Positions 42,998 through 52,450 of a stretch of 64,000 nucleotides of DNA are shown piece after piece. This DNA comes from DATKFM01 sp963810485. GTDB taxonomy: Bacteria; Pseudomonadota; Alphaproteobacteria; Dongiales; Dongiaceae. Where the stretch lies: the NCBI GenBank assembly GCA_963810485.1, contig CAWENQ010000003.1, positions 186,001-250,000 on the forward strand, given 5' to 3'. Numbering within the stretch: the stretch's first letter is position 1; every line of letters begins with the position of its first letter. The position numbers and the translations under genes were made by a program. Below the pieces are notes generated by a model. That model was given only the letters and a program-made list of their open reading frames with translations. It made no database searches and had not been told where the DNA came from.

Positions 42998-44569
42998 ATG
43001 GCCGATATCGCAAAGCGCAAGCAGCCCAACATCCTGCTGGTCATGTTCGACCAGATCGCGCCGCAGTTCCTGCCTTGCCACGGGCACAAGCTGGTGCAGG
43101 CGCCGAACATCGCGGCGCTGGCGGATCGCGGCGTGGTGTTCGACAGCGCCTATACCAACTCGCCGATCTGCGCGTCGGCGCGCTTCTCCATGATGGCCGG
43201 GCAGCTGGTCAGCCGCATCGGCGCCTGGGACAATGCAACCGAATTCCCCTCGACCATTCCCACCTTCGCCCACTATCTGCGCGCGTCCGGCTATCGCACC
43301 TGCCTCTCCGGCAAGATGCATTTCGTCGGCGCCGATCAGCTCCACGGCTTCGAGGAGCGCGTTACCAGCGACATGTATCCCGCCGATTTCGGCTGGACGC
43401 CCACCTGGGATCAGCCGGAGAAGATCCACTGGTGGTTCCACAACATGCTGAGCGTGACCGAGGCGGGTCCCTATGAGCGCTCGCTGGAGATGGACTATGA
43501 CGAGGAGGTGGCCTTCGCCGCGACCCGCTGGCTGAATGACGCCGGCCGCGGCGACGACGAGCGGCCCTGGATGCTGACGATGTCGCTGATGCATCCCCAC
43601 GATCCCTATCTCGGCCATACCGCCGAATGGAACCGCTACCGCCATGACGATATCGACATGCCGGCGGTGCCCTTCATCCCGCCGGAGAAGCGCGATGCCG
43701 TGGGCCGGCGCATGTACGACCTCTACGACCGCGGCGAATATCGCGTCACGGACGAGCATGTGCGCAACGCGCGCCATGGCTACTACTCGATGATCACCTA
43801 TGCGGATCGCCTGCTGGGCAATGTCCTGGAGTCGTTGCGCGCGACGGGTCAGGCGGATGACACCGTCATCATCTTCACCGCCGACCATGGCGACATGCTG
43901 GGCGAGCGCGGCCTCTGGTACAAGATGACCTTCTACGAGCACTCCACGCGCGTGCCGCTGATCATGCACTGGCCCAGCCAGTTCGCGCCGCGCCGGGTGC
44001 CGCAGAATGTCTCGCTGGTCGATTTGTTGCCGACGCTGGCCGAACTGGCCGGAGACGGGAAGTTCGATCCTGCCGCGCCCATCGACGGCGCGAGCCTGCT
44101 CGGGCTTGCGTCCGGGAGCGGGGCCGGCTGGGCCGACACGGCCTACGGCGAATATACCGCCGAAGGCACCTTCCATCCCGCCTTCATGATCCGCCGCGGG
44201 AAATACAAGTACGTCGCCTGCGAGGGCGATCCGCCGCAGCTCTTCGATGTGGCGGCCGATCCCCATGAGCTGAAGAATCTCGCGGCCGATCCCGCGCATG
44301 CCGCCATCGCCGCCGGCTTCGCCAAAGAGACCGCGGCAAAGTGGAACAGCGCCGCGCTGCGCGAGCAGATCATCGCCAGCCAGCGTCAGCGGCTCCTGGT
44401 TCATGAAGCGCTGATGAAAGGCCGCGTCCAGCCCTGGGACTGGCAGCCGAAGATCGATGCCTCCAGGCAGTACAACCGCAACTATGGCGGCGAACTCTAC
44501 GACACCGACCGCCGCGCCCGCGTGCCCTATCGCGCCGAGCCGCCGAAGGACGGGCCGGGTCGGCGGTAA
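42998..44569 (+). CDS. betC: choline-sulfatase-type arylsulfatase
   Basis: The 523-aa type I sulfatase cleaves sulfate esters; choline-sulfate would give choline for betaine synthesis. It has NILLVMFDQIAPQFLPCHGH at the start, the formylglycine motif CASAR (Cys58-Arg62) inside NSPICASARFSMMAGQLVSRIGAWDNA, GKMHFVGADQLHGFEER near 105, TADHGDMLGERGLWYKMTFYEHSTRVPLI near 290, and a C-terminal LVHEALMKGRVQPWDWQP typical of choline-sulfatases. An anaerobic-type or FGE maturase is needed and not encoded here. The adjacent LysR gene is convergent and of the matching regulator type. Confidence 0.88.
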   Translation: MADIAKRKQPNILLVMFDQIAPQFLPCHGHKLVQAPNIAALADRGVVFDSAYTNSPICASARFSMMAGQLVSRIGAWDNATEFPSTIPTFAHYLRASGYRTCLSGKMHFVGADQLHGFEERVTSDMYPADFGWTPTWDQPEKIHWWFHNMLSVTEAGPYERSLEMDYDEEVAFAATRWLNDAGRGDDERPWMLTMSLMHPHDPYLGHTAEWNRYRHDDIDMPAVPFIPPEKRDAVGRRMYDLYDRGEYRVTDEHVRNARHGYYSMITYADRLLGNVLESLRATGQADDTVIIFTADHGDMLGERGLWYKMTFYEHSTRVPLIMHWPSQFAPRRVPQNVSLVDLLPTLAELAGDGKFDPAAPIDGASLLGLASGSGAGWADTAYGEYTAEGTFHPAFMIRRGKYKYVACEGDPPQLFDVAADPHELKNLAADPAHAAIAAGFAKETAAKWNSAALREQIIASQRQRLLVHEALMKGRVQPWDWQPKIDASRQYNRNYGGELYDTDRRARVPYRAEPPKDGPGRR

Positions 44570-44571
44570 AG

Positions 44572-45489
44572 CTACTTCCGGATCGCCGCGGCTTCCTTCT
44601 CGATCCACTTCCTGAGGTGGTCGACATTGGCGCCGGTACTCCGGCGCTCATGGAGCATCTGGTAATAGGCGCCTGTCGTTGGCACCACGGCGCTGATGGC
44701 CTGCACCAGCAGGCCCTGCTTCAGATAGTTGGTCAGCAGCCGTTTCCAGCCGAGCACGATGCCGATGCCATCCACCGCCGCCTGGACGGCGATGATGTAG
44801 TTGTTGATGAGCTGCCCGCGGGTCGATGGCGCCTCGGTGATGCCCAGATGGTTGAACCAGGAATTCCAGTCCTCCCAGGTCGGGTCGACATTCTCCAGAT
44901 GGATCAACCGCTCGTTCAGGAGATCGACGGGCGCGCTGAATGACGGGCGCCGCTTAAGGTAGGCCGGGCTGCAGGCGGCGATCAGCTCGTCATCGAACAG
45001 CTTGTGACCGACATAGCCGGGCAGGCGGCCGCTGCCATAGCGGATCAGGATGTCCACATCCTCGCCGCTGGCGACATCGAGGAAGCTGTCGGAGATGACA
45101 TGGCGCACATCGATCTCCGGCCGCGCCAGGTTGAAGGCGGCGATGCGCGGCAGCAGCCAGAGGAACGCAAAGGCGCTGGAGGAACCGATGGTCACCTGCT
45201 GGCCGCGATTGGGCGAGCGCAGTTCGGAGACCATGGCGGCGATGCCGCTGAGACCGGAGCCCACCGCCTGCTGCAGCCGCTTGCCCTCAGGCGTCAGCCG
45301 GATGGCGCGATGCAAGCGGTCGAACAGACGGCATCCCAAATCTTCCTCCAGGATGCGGATCTGCCGGCTCAAGGCCGCGGGCGTGACCTTCAATTCCCGC
45401 GCCGCTTCCTTGAAGGATAGGTGGCGCGCGGTGGCCTCGAAAGCCACCAGGCTGTTGGCCGGCGGCAGGCGGAGATGGCCCGGTCGCAT
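44572..45489 (-). CDS. LysR-family regulator (choline-sulfate utilisation type)
   Basis: The 305-aa protein has a LysR HTH at residues ~8-66 (PPANSLVAFEATARHLSFKEAARELKVTPAALSRQIRILEEDLG) and a substrate-binding domain with GFTR/GcvA-like features (VTIGSSSAFAFLWLLPRIAAFNLARPEIDVRHVISDSF). It ends two bases after betC and resembles the group that controls choline-sulfate use (TIGR03418). It also diverges from the Rieske oxygenase gene, so it could control either neighbour. Confidence 0.85.
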   Translation of the reverse strand: MRPGHLRLPPANSLVAFEATARHLSFKEAARELKVTPAALSRQIRILEEDLGCRLFDRLHRAIRLTPEGKRLQQAVGSGLSGIAAMVSELRSPNRGQQVTIGSSSAFAFLWLLPRIAAFNLARPEIDVRHVISDSFLDVASGEDVDILIRYGSGRLPGYVGHKLFDDELIAACSPAYLKRRPSFSAPVDLLNERLIHLENVDPTWEDWNSWFNHLGITEAPSTRGQLINNYIIAVQAAVDGIGIVLGWKRLLTNYLKQGLLVQAISAVVPTTGAYYQMLHERRSTGANVDHLRKWIEKEAAAIRK

Positions 45490-45624
45490 TTGGAAATCTT
45501 AATCGAAGCCCCACAATCTTTCCAGTTTACGGACGCAGGCAAAGTGAGGAAACTCCTGACAACTCCGAAGGCTGGACGGCGTTGCGCCGAACCGGCCCGG
45601 GTTCGAGAACAGGGTAAGGCTTGA

Positions 45625-46812
45625 ATGACTGTTATGCCTGTGCCGCCGGTGGGCGACCTACGGGTCGTCCCGGCGCAAGGACCGGAGATGCGAGGCCTAT
45701 CCAATCGGTTCTACACCGATGTGGCCTGCTTTGAGTTCGAACGGGACCACCTCTTCGCCAGGACATGGGCCTGCATCGGCTTCGGCCGTGACGTGCCGGC
45801 GCCGGGCGATGTCGCGCCCGTCACCCTGCTCGGGATTCCGCTGATTCTTCTGCGCGATAAACGGGGAAAGCTCAGAGTCTACCACAACGTCTGCAGCCAC
45901 CGCGGCATGACCCTGGTGGATAAACCAAAGCATTGCGAAGGCGTTATCCGCTGTCCTTACCATTCCTGGGCCTACGATCTCGACGGCGCCTTGCGGGCGA
46001 CGCCGAAGTTCGGTGGACCGGAAACGAACAATGTCAGTGGTTTCGACAGATCTGCCCATGGCCTGCGGGAGGTCCGCGCGGCGGTCTGGTTCGATGCCGT
46101 GTTTGTCGATCTTTCCGGCGAGGCGCCGACGTTCGAGCAGCACATCGCGCCGCTCGGCAAGCGCTGGGCGATGTTCGACGAAAGCCTGATCCGTCACGGC
46201 GGTAGCGAGTTGTCGCTCAAGCTGCAGGTGAACTGCAACTGGAAGCTCGCGGTGGAGAATTACTGTGAGGCCTATCATCTGCCCTGGGTGCATCCCGGCC
46301 TGAACAGCTACTCGCGGCTGGAGGACCACTACAACATCATGGAGGAGGGCAGCTTCGCCGGGCAGGGCAGCCTTGCCTACAAGCCGGCGCTGACCAGCGA
46401 CGGCACCCGGCTGCCGGTTTTCCCGGATTTGCCGGAGGTCTGGCGCGGCTCGGCGGAGTATGTGGCGCTGTTCCCCAACCTGCTGATCGGCATCCATCAG
46501 GACCATGTGAAATCGGTGCGGATCGAGCCGCTGTCGGCGGACCGTTCGATTGAGCATTTGGAAATCTACTATGTCGGCGACGAGGCGCTGGACGAGCGCT
46601 ACCGGCAGGTACGCGCCGCCAACCTCGCCGCCTGGTGCCAGGTCTTCCAGGAAGACGTCTTCGCGGTGGAGGGAATGCAGCAGGGGCGCCGCTCGCCGGC
46701 CTTCGACGGCGGGCTGTTCTCGCCGGTCATGGACGCGGCGACTCATTGTTTTCACCGGTGGGCAGCGGATCGCTATGCTGCCGCCGAGGGGAGGAGGCTC
46801 GCGCCGAATTGA
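45625..46812 (+). CDS. Rieske [2Fe-2S] ring-hydroxylating-type oxygenase alpha subunit
   Basis: The 395-aa protein has a Rieske site CSHRG..CPYHSW (Cys/His at residues ~91-114, in YHNVCSHRGMTL and IRCPYHSWAYDLDG) and a mononuclear iron domain (NWKLAVENYCEAYHLPWVHPGL near 210, with ENYCEAYH giving Asp/Glu-His ligands; IGIHQDHV). It belongs to the aromatic/choline-betaine group of oxygenases (GbcA/CntA-like). No reductase is adjacent. Given the nearby choline-sulfatase it may hydroxylate or demethylate a quaternary amine; this is inference. Confidence 0.85.
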   Translation: MTVMPVPPVGDLRVVPAQGPEMRGLSNRFYTDVACFEFERDHLFARTWACIGFGRDVPAPGDVAPVTLLGIPLILLRDKRGKLRVYHNVCSHRGMTLVDKPKHCEGVIRCPYHSWAYDLDGALRATPKFGGPETNNVSGFDRSAHGLREVRAAVWFDAVFVDLSGEAPTFEQHIAPLGKRWAMFDESLIRHGGSELSLKLQVNCNWKLAVENYCEAYHLPWVHPGLNSYSRLEDHYNIMEEGSFAGQGSLAYKPALTSDGTRLPVFPDLPEVWRGSAEYVALFPNLLIGIHQDHVKSVRIEPLSADRSIEHLEIYYVGDEALDERYRQVRAANLAAWCQVFQEDVFAVEGMQQGRRSPAFDGGLFSPVMDAATHCFHRWAADRYAAAEGRRLAPN

Positions 46813-46900
46813 GACCGGAAAGGTCGCGGCCGGGCAATGGCTATGCGTTTGAGGTCACGGGTCAACAAAACGTCGTCACGACGCTGAGGGAGAAAGCAAA

Positions 46901-48487
46901 ATGAGCGAACTCGAATATTGGAAACAGCAGATCAAGAAGGGCCGGATCGGCCGGCGCGAATTCCTGGGCCGCTCGGCGGCGCTGGGCGTCACCACTGCAA
47001 TGGCCACCAGCATGCTCACCACCATGGGCATCGCGGCGGAACCGAAGAAGGGCGGCTCGCTGAAGATCGGCGTCAGCGCCGGCGCCACCACGGACTCGCT
47101 GGACCCGGCCACTTACCCGGACAACTGCACGGGCATGCTCGGCGGTTCCACCGGTAATCAGCTGGCTGTTATCGATGCCACTGGCACCATCACGCCCGAT
47201 CTGGCCGAATCTTTTGAGCCGGCTGATGACGCCAAGACCTGGGTGTTCAAGCTGCGCAAGGGCGTCACATTCCATAATGGCAAGACCGTCACCTCGAATG
47301 ATGTGCTGGAGACCTACCGGCATCACATGGGCGAGGAGTCGAAGTCTGCTGCCAAATCGGTGCTCGATCCGATTGCCGAGATCAAGGCTGACGGCCCGGA
47401 AACCGTGGTCTTCACCCTGAAGAGCGGCAGCGCCGACTTCCCCTACATCACCAGCGACTATCACCTGCCGATCATGCCGGCAAAGGATGGCGGTGGCGTG
47501 GATTGGGAATCCGGCATCCGTACGGGCGCGTTCGTGCTCGAGAATTTCGAGCCTGGCGTCAGCTTCAGCATGAAGCGCAACGAGAACTACTTCGGCGAAG
47601 TCTGGGTGGATGACTGCGAGGTCATCACCATCGCCGATGCGACGGCGCGCACCAGTGCCTTGGTTACGGGCGAGATCCATTTCAATGATCGCGCCGATCC
47701 CAAGACCTTGGATGTGGTCACCTCGGCCGGGGATCTTACGGTCCTCGAAGTGACGGGTTATGGCCACTATGTCCTGCCGATGTTCTGCGACACGCCGCCC
47801 TTCGACAATGTCGACGTCCGCACGGCCCTTAAATACGCCGTCAATCGCGAAGACATTCTGCAGAAGGTGGTGCTGGGTCATGGCACGACGGGCAACGACA
47901 ACCCGATCGCGCCCTCGGTCAAATATTCATACGATCCGCAGCCGAGGTTCACTTACGACCCGGACAAGGCGAAGTTCCATCTGAAGAAGGCAGGCCTTGA
48001 GACGCTGAAGGTCGATCTGTCCACGGCGGACACCGCATTTGCCGGCGCAATCGACGCCTGCGTCCTGTACCAGGAGCATGCCAAGGCGGCGGGCATCGAT
48101 ATCAATGTGATCCGCGAGCCCGATGACAGCTACTGGAACGACGTTTGGCTGAAGAAGCCGTGGGTCGCGTCCTACTGGAACGGCCGGCCGACCTGCGACT
48201 GGATGTTCTCCACCGCCTATGCCGCGGATGCCGCATGGAACGATACGCATTGGAAGAATCCACGGTTCAACGAGCTGTTGCTGGCCGCCCGCGCGGAAAC
48301 CGAAGACAAGAAGCGGGCCGCAATGTATCAGGAAATGCAGCAGTTGCTGCATGACGATGGCGGACTGGTCGTGCTGATGTTCAACAACTATGTCAGCGCG
48401 CACTCGAACGCGCTCGCGCACGGCACCGTCGCCGCCAATCTGGAGGTTGACGGCATGAAGCTGCCGCAGCGTTGGTGGTTTGCCTAA
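46901..48487 (+). CDS. ABC transporter substrate-binding protein, peptide family (SBP_bac_5)
   Basis: The 528-aa exported protein has a Tat-type signal (IGRREFLGRSAALGVTTAMATSML) and the family-5 binding fold (GGSLKIGVSAG at the mature start, WVFKLRKGVTFHNGKTVTSNDVLETYRHH near 105, NVDVRTALKYAVNREDILQKV near 300). It feeds the permeases and ATPase downstream. Its order after the Rieske gene suggests the ligand is the oxygenase substrate; unknown. A strong hairpin follows. Confidence 0.9.
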   Translation: MSELEYWKQQIKKGRIGRREFLGRSAALGVTTAMATSMLTTMGIAAEPKKGGSLKIGVSAGATTDSLDPATYPDNCTGMLGGSTGNQLAVIDATGTITPDLAESFEPADDAKTWVFKLRKGVTFHNGKTVTSNDVLETYRHHMGEESKSAAKSVLDPIAEIKADGPETVVFTLKSGSADFPYITSDYHLPIMPAKDGGGVDWESGIRTGAFVLENFEPGVSFSMKRNENYFGEVWVDDCEVITIADATARTSALVTGEIHFNDRADPKTLDVVTSAGDLTVLEVTGYGHYVLPMFCDTPPFDNVDVRTALKYAVNREDILQKVVLGHGTTGNDNPIAPSVKYSYDPQPRFTYDPDKAKFHLKKAGLETLKVDLSTADTAFAGAIDACVLYQEHAKAAGIDINVIREPDDSYWNDVWLKKPWVASYWNGRPTCDWMFSTAYAADAAWNDTHWKNPRFNELLLAARAETEDKKRAAMYQEMQQLLHDDGGLVVLMFNNYVSAHSNALAHGTVAANLEVDGMKLPQRWWFA

Positions 48488-48494
48488 GCATCGT

Positions 48495-48526
48495 CATGGG
48501 GGCGGGCGATCGTGCCCGCCCCCATG
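48495..48526 (+). promoter_or_regulatory. stem-loop between binding-protein and permease genes
   Basis: CATGGGGGCGGGC, six bases, then GCCCGCCCCCATG form a perfect 13-bp stem eight bases after the stop. No U tract follows; it resembles the hairpin at 24812-24863 in the other importer operon and probably raises binding-protein mRNA over permease mRNA. Confidence 0.65.
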
Positions 48527-48573
48527 AGATTCTTGTCAGCCCTTCATCTCTAGACCGCAAGGGGCATAGTCGC

Positions 48574-49551
48574 GTGAACGCAATCCTTCGAACAGTTCTG
48601 CAGAGGCTCGGTCTCGGCGTCATCACGCTGTTCATCGTCTCGTTCCTCATATCGGCTGCGATGGCGCTGCTGCCGAGCGATTTTGCCCAGTCGATCCTGG
48701 GGCAGGCCGCAACCCCTGACACTGTAAAAGTCTTCCGCGAGGAGATCGGTCTCGATCGTCCGTTTGTCGTGCGCTATGCCGATTGGGTCGGCGGCATCGT
48801 CAAAGGCGACTTCGGCAAGTCCTACGCTGGCGCCGGCAGCCTCAGCGGCAATCGCCGGGCGGTCGCAGACCTCATCGTGCCGCGGCTGAAGAATACGCTG
48901 TTCCTCGCGGCGATGACCGCTTTGTTCGCCGTGCCCCTTGCCCTTGTTCTCGGCATGCTGGCGGCGCTCTACCGGAACAGCCTGTTCGACCGCACCGTCA
49001 ATGTCGTGACATTGACGGCGATATCCTCGCCCGAGTTCTTTCTCGCCTACGTACTGATGTTCTTCTTCGTCTCCCTATGGCCCATCTTCCCGTCGCTCGC
49101 CAGGGTGAGTCCAAATACGTCATTCCTCGACCGGGTCTATTATTGCGCGCTGCCCTCGTTGGCGCTGATGCTGGTCATCGTCGCTCACATGATGCGCATG
49201 ACTCGCGCGGCCATTATCAATCTCCTCTCGAGCCCCTACATCGAAATGGCGCGCCTGAAAGGCATTTCGCCGCGCCAGATCATCTTCCACCACGCTCTGC
49301 CGAATGCGTGGGCGCCGATCGCCAATGTCGTCGCCATCAACCTTGCCTATCTGGTTGTCGGCGTCGTGGTTGTGGAGTTCGTCTTCGTTTACCCCGGCAT
49401 CGGCAAGCTCATGGTCGATTCTGTCATCCGCAAGGATGTCCCGGTGGTGCAGGGTTGCGCGCTGATCTTCGCTGCGACCTACATCCTGCTGAATCTGGCG
49501 GCCGACATCGTGTCGATTGTCACCAACCCGCGCTTGCTGCATCCGCGATGA
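48574..49551 (+). CDS. ABC transporter permease (DppB type)
   Basis: The 325-aa permease starts at a GTG (48574) preceded by AAGGGG; an upstream ATG frame from 48472 runs through the hairpin and is rejected. It has the DppB start (NAILRTVLQRLGLGVITLFIVSFLISAAMALLPSDFA), FREEIGLDRPFVVRYADWVGGIVKGDFGKSY, the EAA loop LKGISPRQIIFHHALPNAWAPI and FVYPGIGKLMVDSVIRKDVP. Confidence 0.92.
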   Translation: MNAILRTVLQRLGLGVITLFIVSFLISAAMALLPSDFAQSILGQAATPDTVKVFREEIGLDRPFVVRYADWVGGIVKGDFGKSYAGAGSLSGNRRAVADLIVPRLKNTLFLAAMTALFAVPLALVLGMLAALYRNSLFDRTVNVVTLTAISSPEFFLAYVLMFFFVSLWPIFPSLARVSPNTSFLDRVYYCALPSLALMLVIVAHMMRMTRAAIINLLSSPYIEMARLKGISPRQIIFHHALPNAWAPIANVVAINLAYLVVGVVVVEFVFVYPGIGKLMVDSVIRKDVPVVQGCALIFAATYILLNLAADIVSIVTNPRLLHPR

Positions 49552-49575
49552 TCGGCGAGCGGGGAGGGCCACAAC

Positions 49576-50469
49576 ATGAATAACGCAACTGCACCGACGA
49601 CGTCGGCCGAGCATCAACCGGTCATCGTTCGCCGCACCCTGATGAACACGGCACTGCGGGAGCTGCGCCGGGCTCCGCCTTCGGCTTGGTTCGGCTTGAC
49701 CGTGATTGCGATTTACATCTTTGCTGCGGTCTTCGCGCCGATGATCGCACCCTACTCGGAGACCGAGCTGGTTGGCGGCGCCAATGCATCCTGGAGTGCG
49801 CAAGCCCTGCTGGGCACGGATCAGATCGGCCGCGACTTCCTCTCGCGCCTCCTCTATGCCGCGCGCAATACCCTGGGCATCGCCGTTTTGACGACGGCAC
49901 TTTCATTCACGCTCGGCGGCGTCCTCGGCCTGCTGTCGGCTGTGCTGGGCGGCTGGGTCGATCAGCTTCTCGGCCGTTCGATCGACGTACTGATGGCGAT
50001 CCCGCAGCTCATCTTCGCCATGGTGCTGCTGTCGATCGTCGGCCCGTCGCTGCTCAATCTGGTCCTGATCATCGCCGTGCTGGATTCGACGCGAGTCTAT
50101 CGCGTGACTCGCGCCGTCGCCATGAACGTCGTCGTGCTCGATTTCGTCGAGGCGGCCAAGCTCCAGGGCGAGAAGCTCGGCTGGATCATGCTTCGCGAAG
50201 TTCTGCCCAACATCCTGCCGCCCTTAGTGGCTGAGTTCGGCCTGCGCTTCTGTTTCGTGTTTCTCACGATCAGCTCGCTGTCGTTCCTCGGCCTGGGCAT
50301 TCAGCCGCCGACAGCCGATTGGGGCTCGATGGTGAAGGAGAACGCAACTCTCATCATGGCTGGCAGAGTTACGCCGCTGATTCCTGCCGCCGCTATCGCG
50401 CTACTGACCGTCGCAGTCAACTTCGTGGTTGACTGGTTCCTGCACAAGGCCAGCGGTCTCAAAGGATAA
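49576..50469 (+). CDS. ABC transporter permease (DppC type)
   Basis: The 297-aa permease has an N-terminal tail and TM1 (AWFGLTVIAIYIFAAVFAPMIAPY), ALLGTDQIGRDFLSRLLYAARN near residue 80, and the EAA loop LQGEKLGWIMLREVLPNILPPL near 200. It pairs with the preceding permease; the ATPase gene starts four bases after its stop. Confidence 0.92.
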   Translation: MNNATAPTTSAEHQPVIVRRTLMNTALRELRRAPPSAWFGLTVIAIYIFAAVFAPMIAPYSETELVGGANASWSAQALLGTDQIGRDFLSRLLYAARNTLGIAVLTTALSFTLGGVLGLLSAVLGGWVDQLLGRSIDVLMAIPQLIFAMVLLSIVGPSLLNLVLIIAVLDSTRVYRVTRAVAMNVVVLDFVEAAKLQGEKLGWIMLREVLPNILPPLVAEFGLRFCFVFLTISSLSFLGLGIQPPTADWGSMVKENATLIMAGRVTPLIPAAAIALLTVAVNFVVDWFLHKASGLKG

Positions 50470-50473
50470 GGCC

Positions 50474-52139
50474 ATGACGCAAGCCACAACCATGACCGGC
50501 CAAAAGGGCGATGTCCTGCTGCAAATTCGCGGTCTTCGCATCGAGGGTGAGAGCGACGAAGTCTGGCATCAGATAGTGAAGGGCATCGACCTCACGCTGC
50601 ATCGCGGCGAGGTGCTGGGCCTGATCGGCAGAGTCCGGTGCCGGCAAATCGACGCTCGGCCTTGCAGCCATGGGTTACGCGCGCCCGGGCTGCCGCATCA
50701 CCGCCGGCTCGATCATGTTCGACGGCAAGGATCTGGCGAAGATGGGCGAGCCGGAGAAGCGCCTGCTTTGGGGCAAGCGCCTGGCGTATGTGGCGCAATC
50801 TGCCGCAGCCTCCTTCAATCCCGCGCACCGGCTGATCGATCAATATTCGGAAACGCCGATCTGGCACGGGGTGATGAACAGCGAAAAGGCGAAGAGCAAC
50901 GCTGTCGATCTCTATCGCCGGCTGCGGTTGCCCAATCCGGAAACCATCGGCAATCGCTACCCGCATCAAGTGTCGGGCGGCCAGCTCCAGCGGGCCATGA
51001 CCGCGATGTCCATGTCCTGCCGGCCGGACCTAATTATTTTCGATGAGCCGACCACGGCGTTGGATGTTACGACGCAGATCGAAGTGCTCGCCGCGATCAA
51101 GGATGTGGTGCGCCAGTTCAACACGGCGGCCATCTACATCACCCACGATCTAGCTGTCGTCGCCCAGATGGCGGACCGCATCATGGTGCTGCGCTACGGC
51201 GAACTGGTCGAGGAAGCGCCGACGCGCAAGATGCTCTCCCAGCCCGAGCAGGCCTACACGAAGTCGCTATGGGCCGTGCGATCTCTGCAGAAGGCAGAGG
51301 AGGCGGGACCGGATCTGCTTCTCCGGGTCAATGCGGTCGATGCCAGCTATGGCGGCAAGGTCAAGGTGCTGGAGAACGTCACCGTCTTCGTGCCGCGCGG
51401 CCGGACCGTGGCTGTCGTCGGCGAGTCCGGTTCGGGAAAATCCACCTTGGCCCGTGTCATCACCGGCCTGCTGCCGCCGCAAACGGGCGACATCGTGTTC
51501 GACGGCCAGACCTTGCCGCCGTCGTTCAAATCCCGGCCCCGGGAACTGCTGCGCCGGATGCAGATGATCTACCAGATGCCGGATACCGCACTCAATCCGC
51601 GGCGGCGGGTCCATGACATCATCGGCCGCGCCCTGGAGCATCATCTCGGCCTGAAGGGAGCCGCGAAGGACAAGCGTACGATCGAACTCCTGGAACTGGT
51701 CGAGCTCGACCAGCGCTTCCTCGACCGCCTGCCGTCGGAGGTCTCCGGCGGCCAGAAGCAGCGCATCTGCATCGCCCGCGCGCTGGCGGCGAATCCGGAG
51801 CTGATCATCTGCGACGAAGTCACCTCCGCCCTCGATCAGATCGTCGCCGAGGGGATTCTCAAACTGCTGCTGCGGCTGCAGAAGGAACTCAGGGTCTCCT
51901 ATCTCTACATCACCCACGATCTGGCGACCGTCAAAGCCATCGCCGACGAGATCGTCATCATGCATCGCGGCCGCGTCGTGCGCAGCGGCCCCAAGACCCA
52001 GGTGCTGACGCCGCCCTTCGACGACTACACCGATCTGCTGCTGTCCTCCGTGCCGGAAATGGACCCCGACTGGCTCGACGGCGTGCTGACGCGGCGCACC
52101 AAAGGCGCACCCGCGATGCCGGCGGCCGCCAACGCCTAG
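50474..52139 (+). CDS. tandem ABC ATPase (DppD-DppF fusion; one-base break at 50630)
   Basis: This protein carries two ATPase domains. The first has EVWHQIVKGIDLTLHRGEVLGLIG, then (in the next frame) ESGAGKSTLGLAAMGYARPG, SGGQLQRAMTAMSM, LIIFDEPTTALD; the second, from about residue 280, has VAVVGESGSGKSTLARVITG, SGGQKQRICIARAL and LIICDEVTSALD. The frame breaks inside the first Walker A because of an extra A at 50630 directly before GAGTC; removing it gives GLIGESGAGKSTLG and a 554-aa protein. The ATG at 50474 is used. Fused DppD/F ATPases are normal for this transporter class. The operon ends at a MITE-like repeat. Confidence 0.88.
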
Positions 52140-52165
52140 AGTGTAATCCATTTACCAGGGCCGAC

Positions 52166-52358
52166 GATCCCCCCTTGAGGGGGAGGATGGCTCGTCGAGC
52201 ACCAGCGAGACGAGTTAGGAGGGGGGTATCTCTAAGCCAGGCACCACTGGTGCAAGCTGAAACGAAGCCGGCTGTCGCTGTCGATACCGAGCCGCCCCCC
52301 CACCCGGCTCATCTCGCGTTGCTCGATGATCCGACCGCCCCCTCAAGGGGGGCGATTT
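52166..52358. repeat. MITE-like intergenic repeat, copy 2
   Basis: The ends match copy 1 at 34473-34656 (ATCCCCCCTTGAGGGGGA left; CCCCCTCAAGGGGGGCGAT right) and so do the GGGGGGTATCTCTAAGCC and ACCGAGCCGCCCCCCCACCC blocks; the centre has diverged. It lies between the importer operon and the NSS transporter, with no gene inside. Confidence 0.85.
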
Positions 52359-52450
52359 GAAGATTTACTCAACTCCGTCCTGATCTCGATCATATCCGTT
52401 CAACCATCGTACTTGCATGATGGACCCTGCATGCGAAGAAAGTCCGTCCT

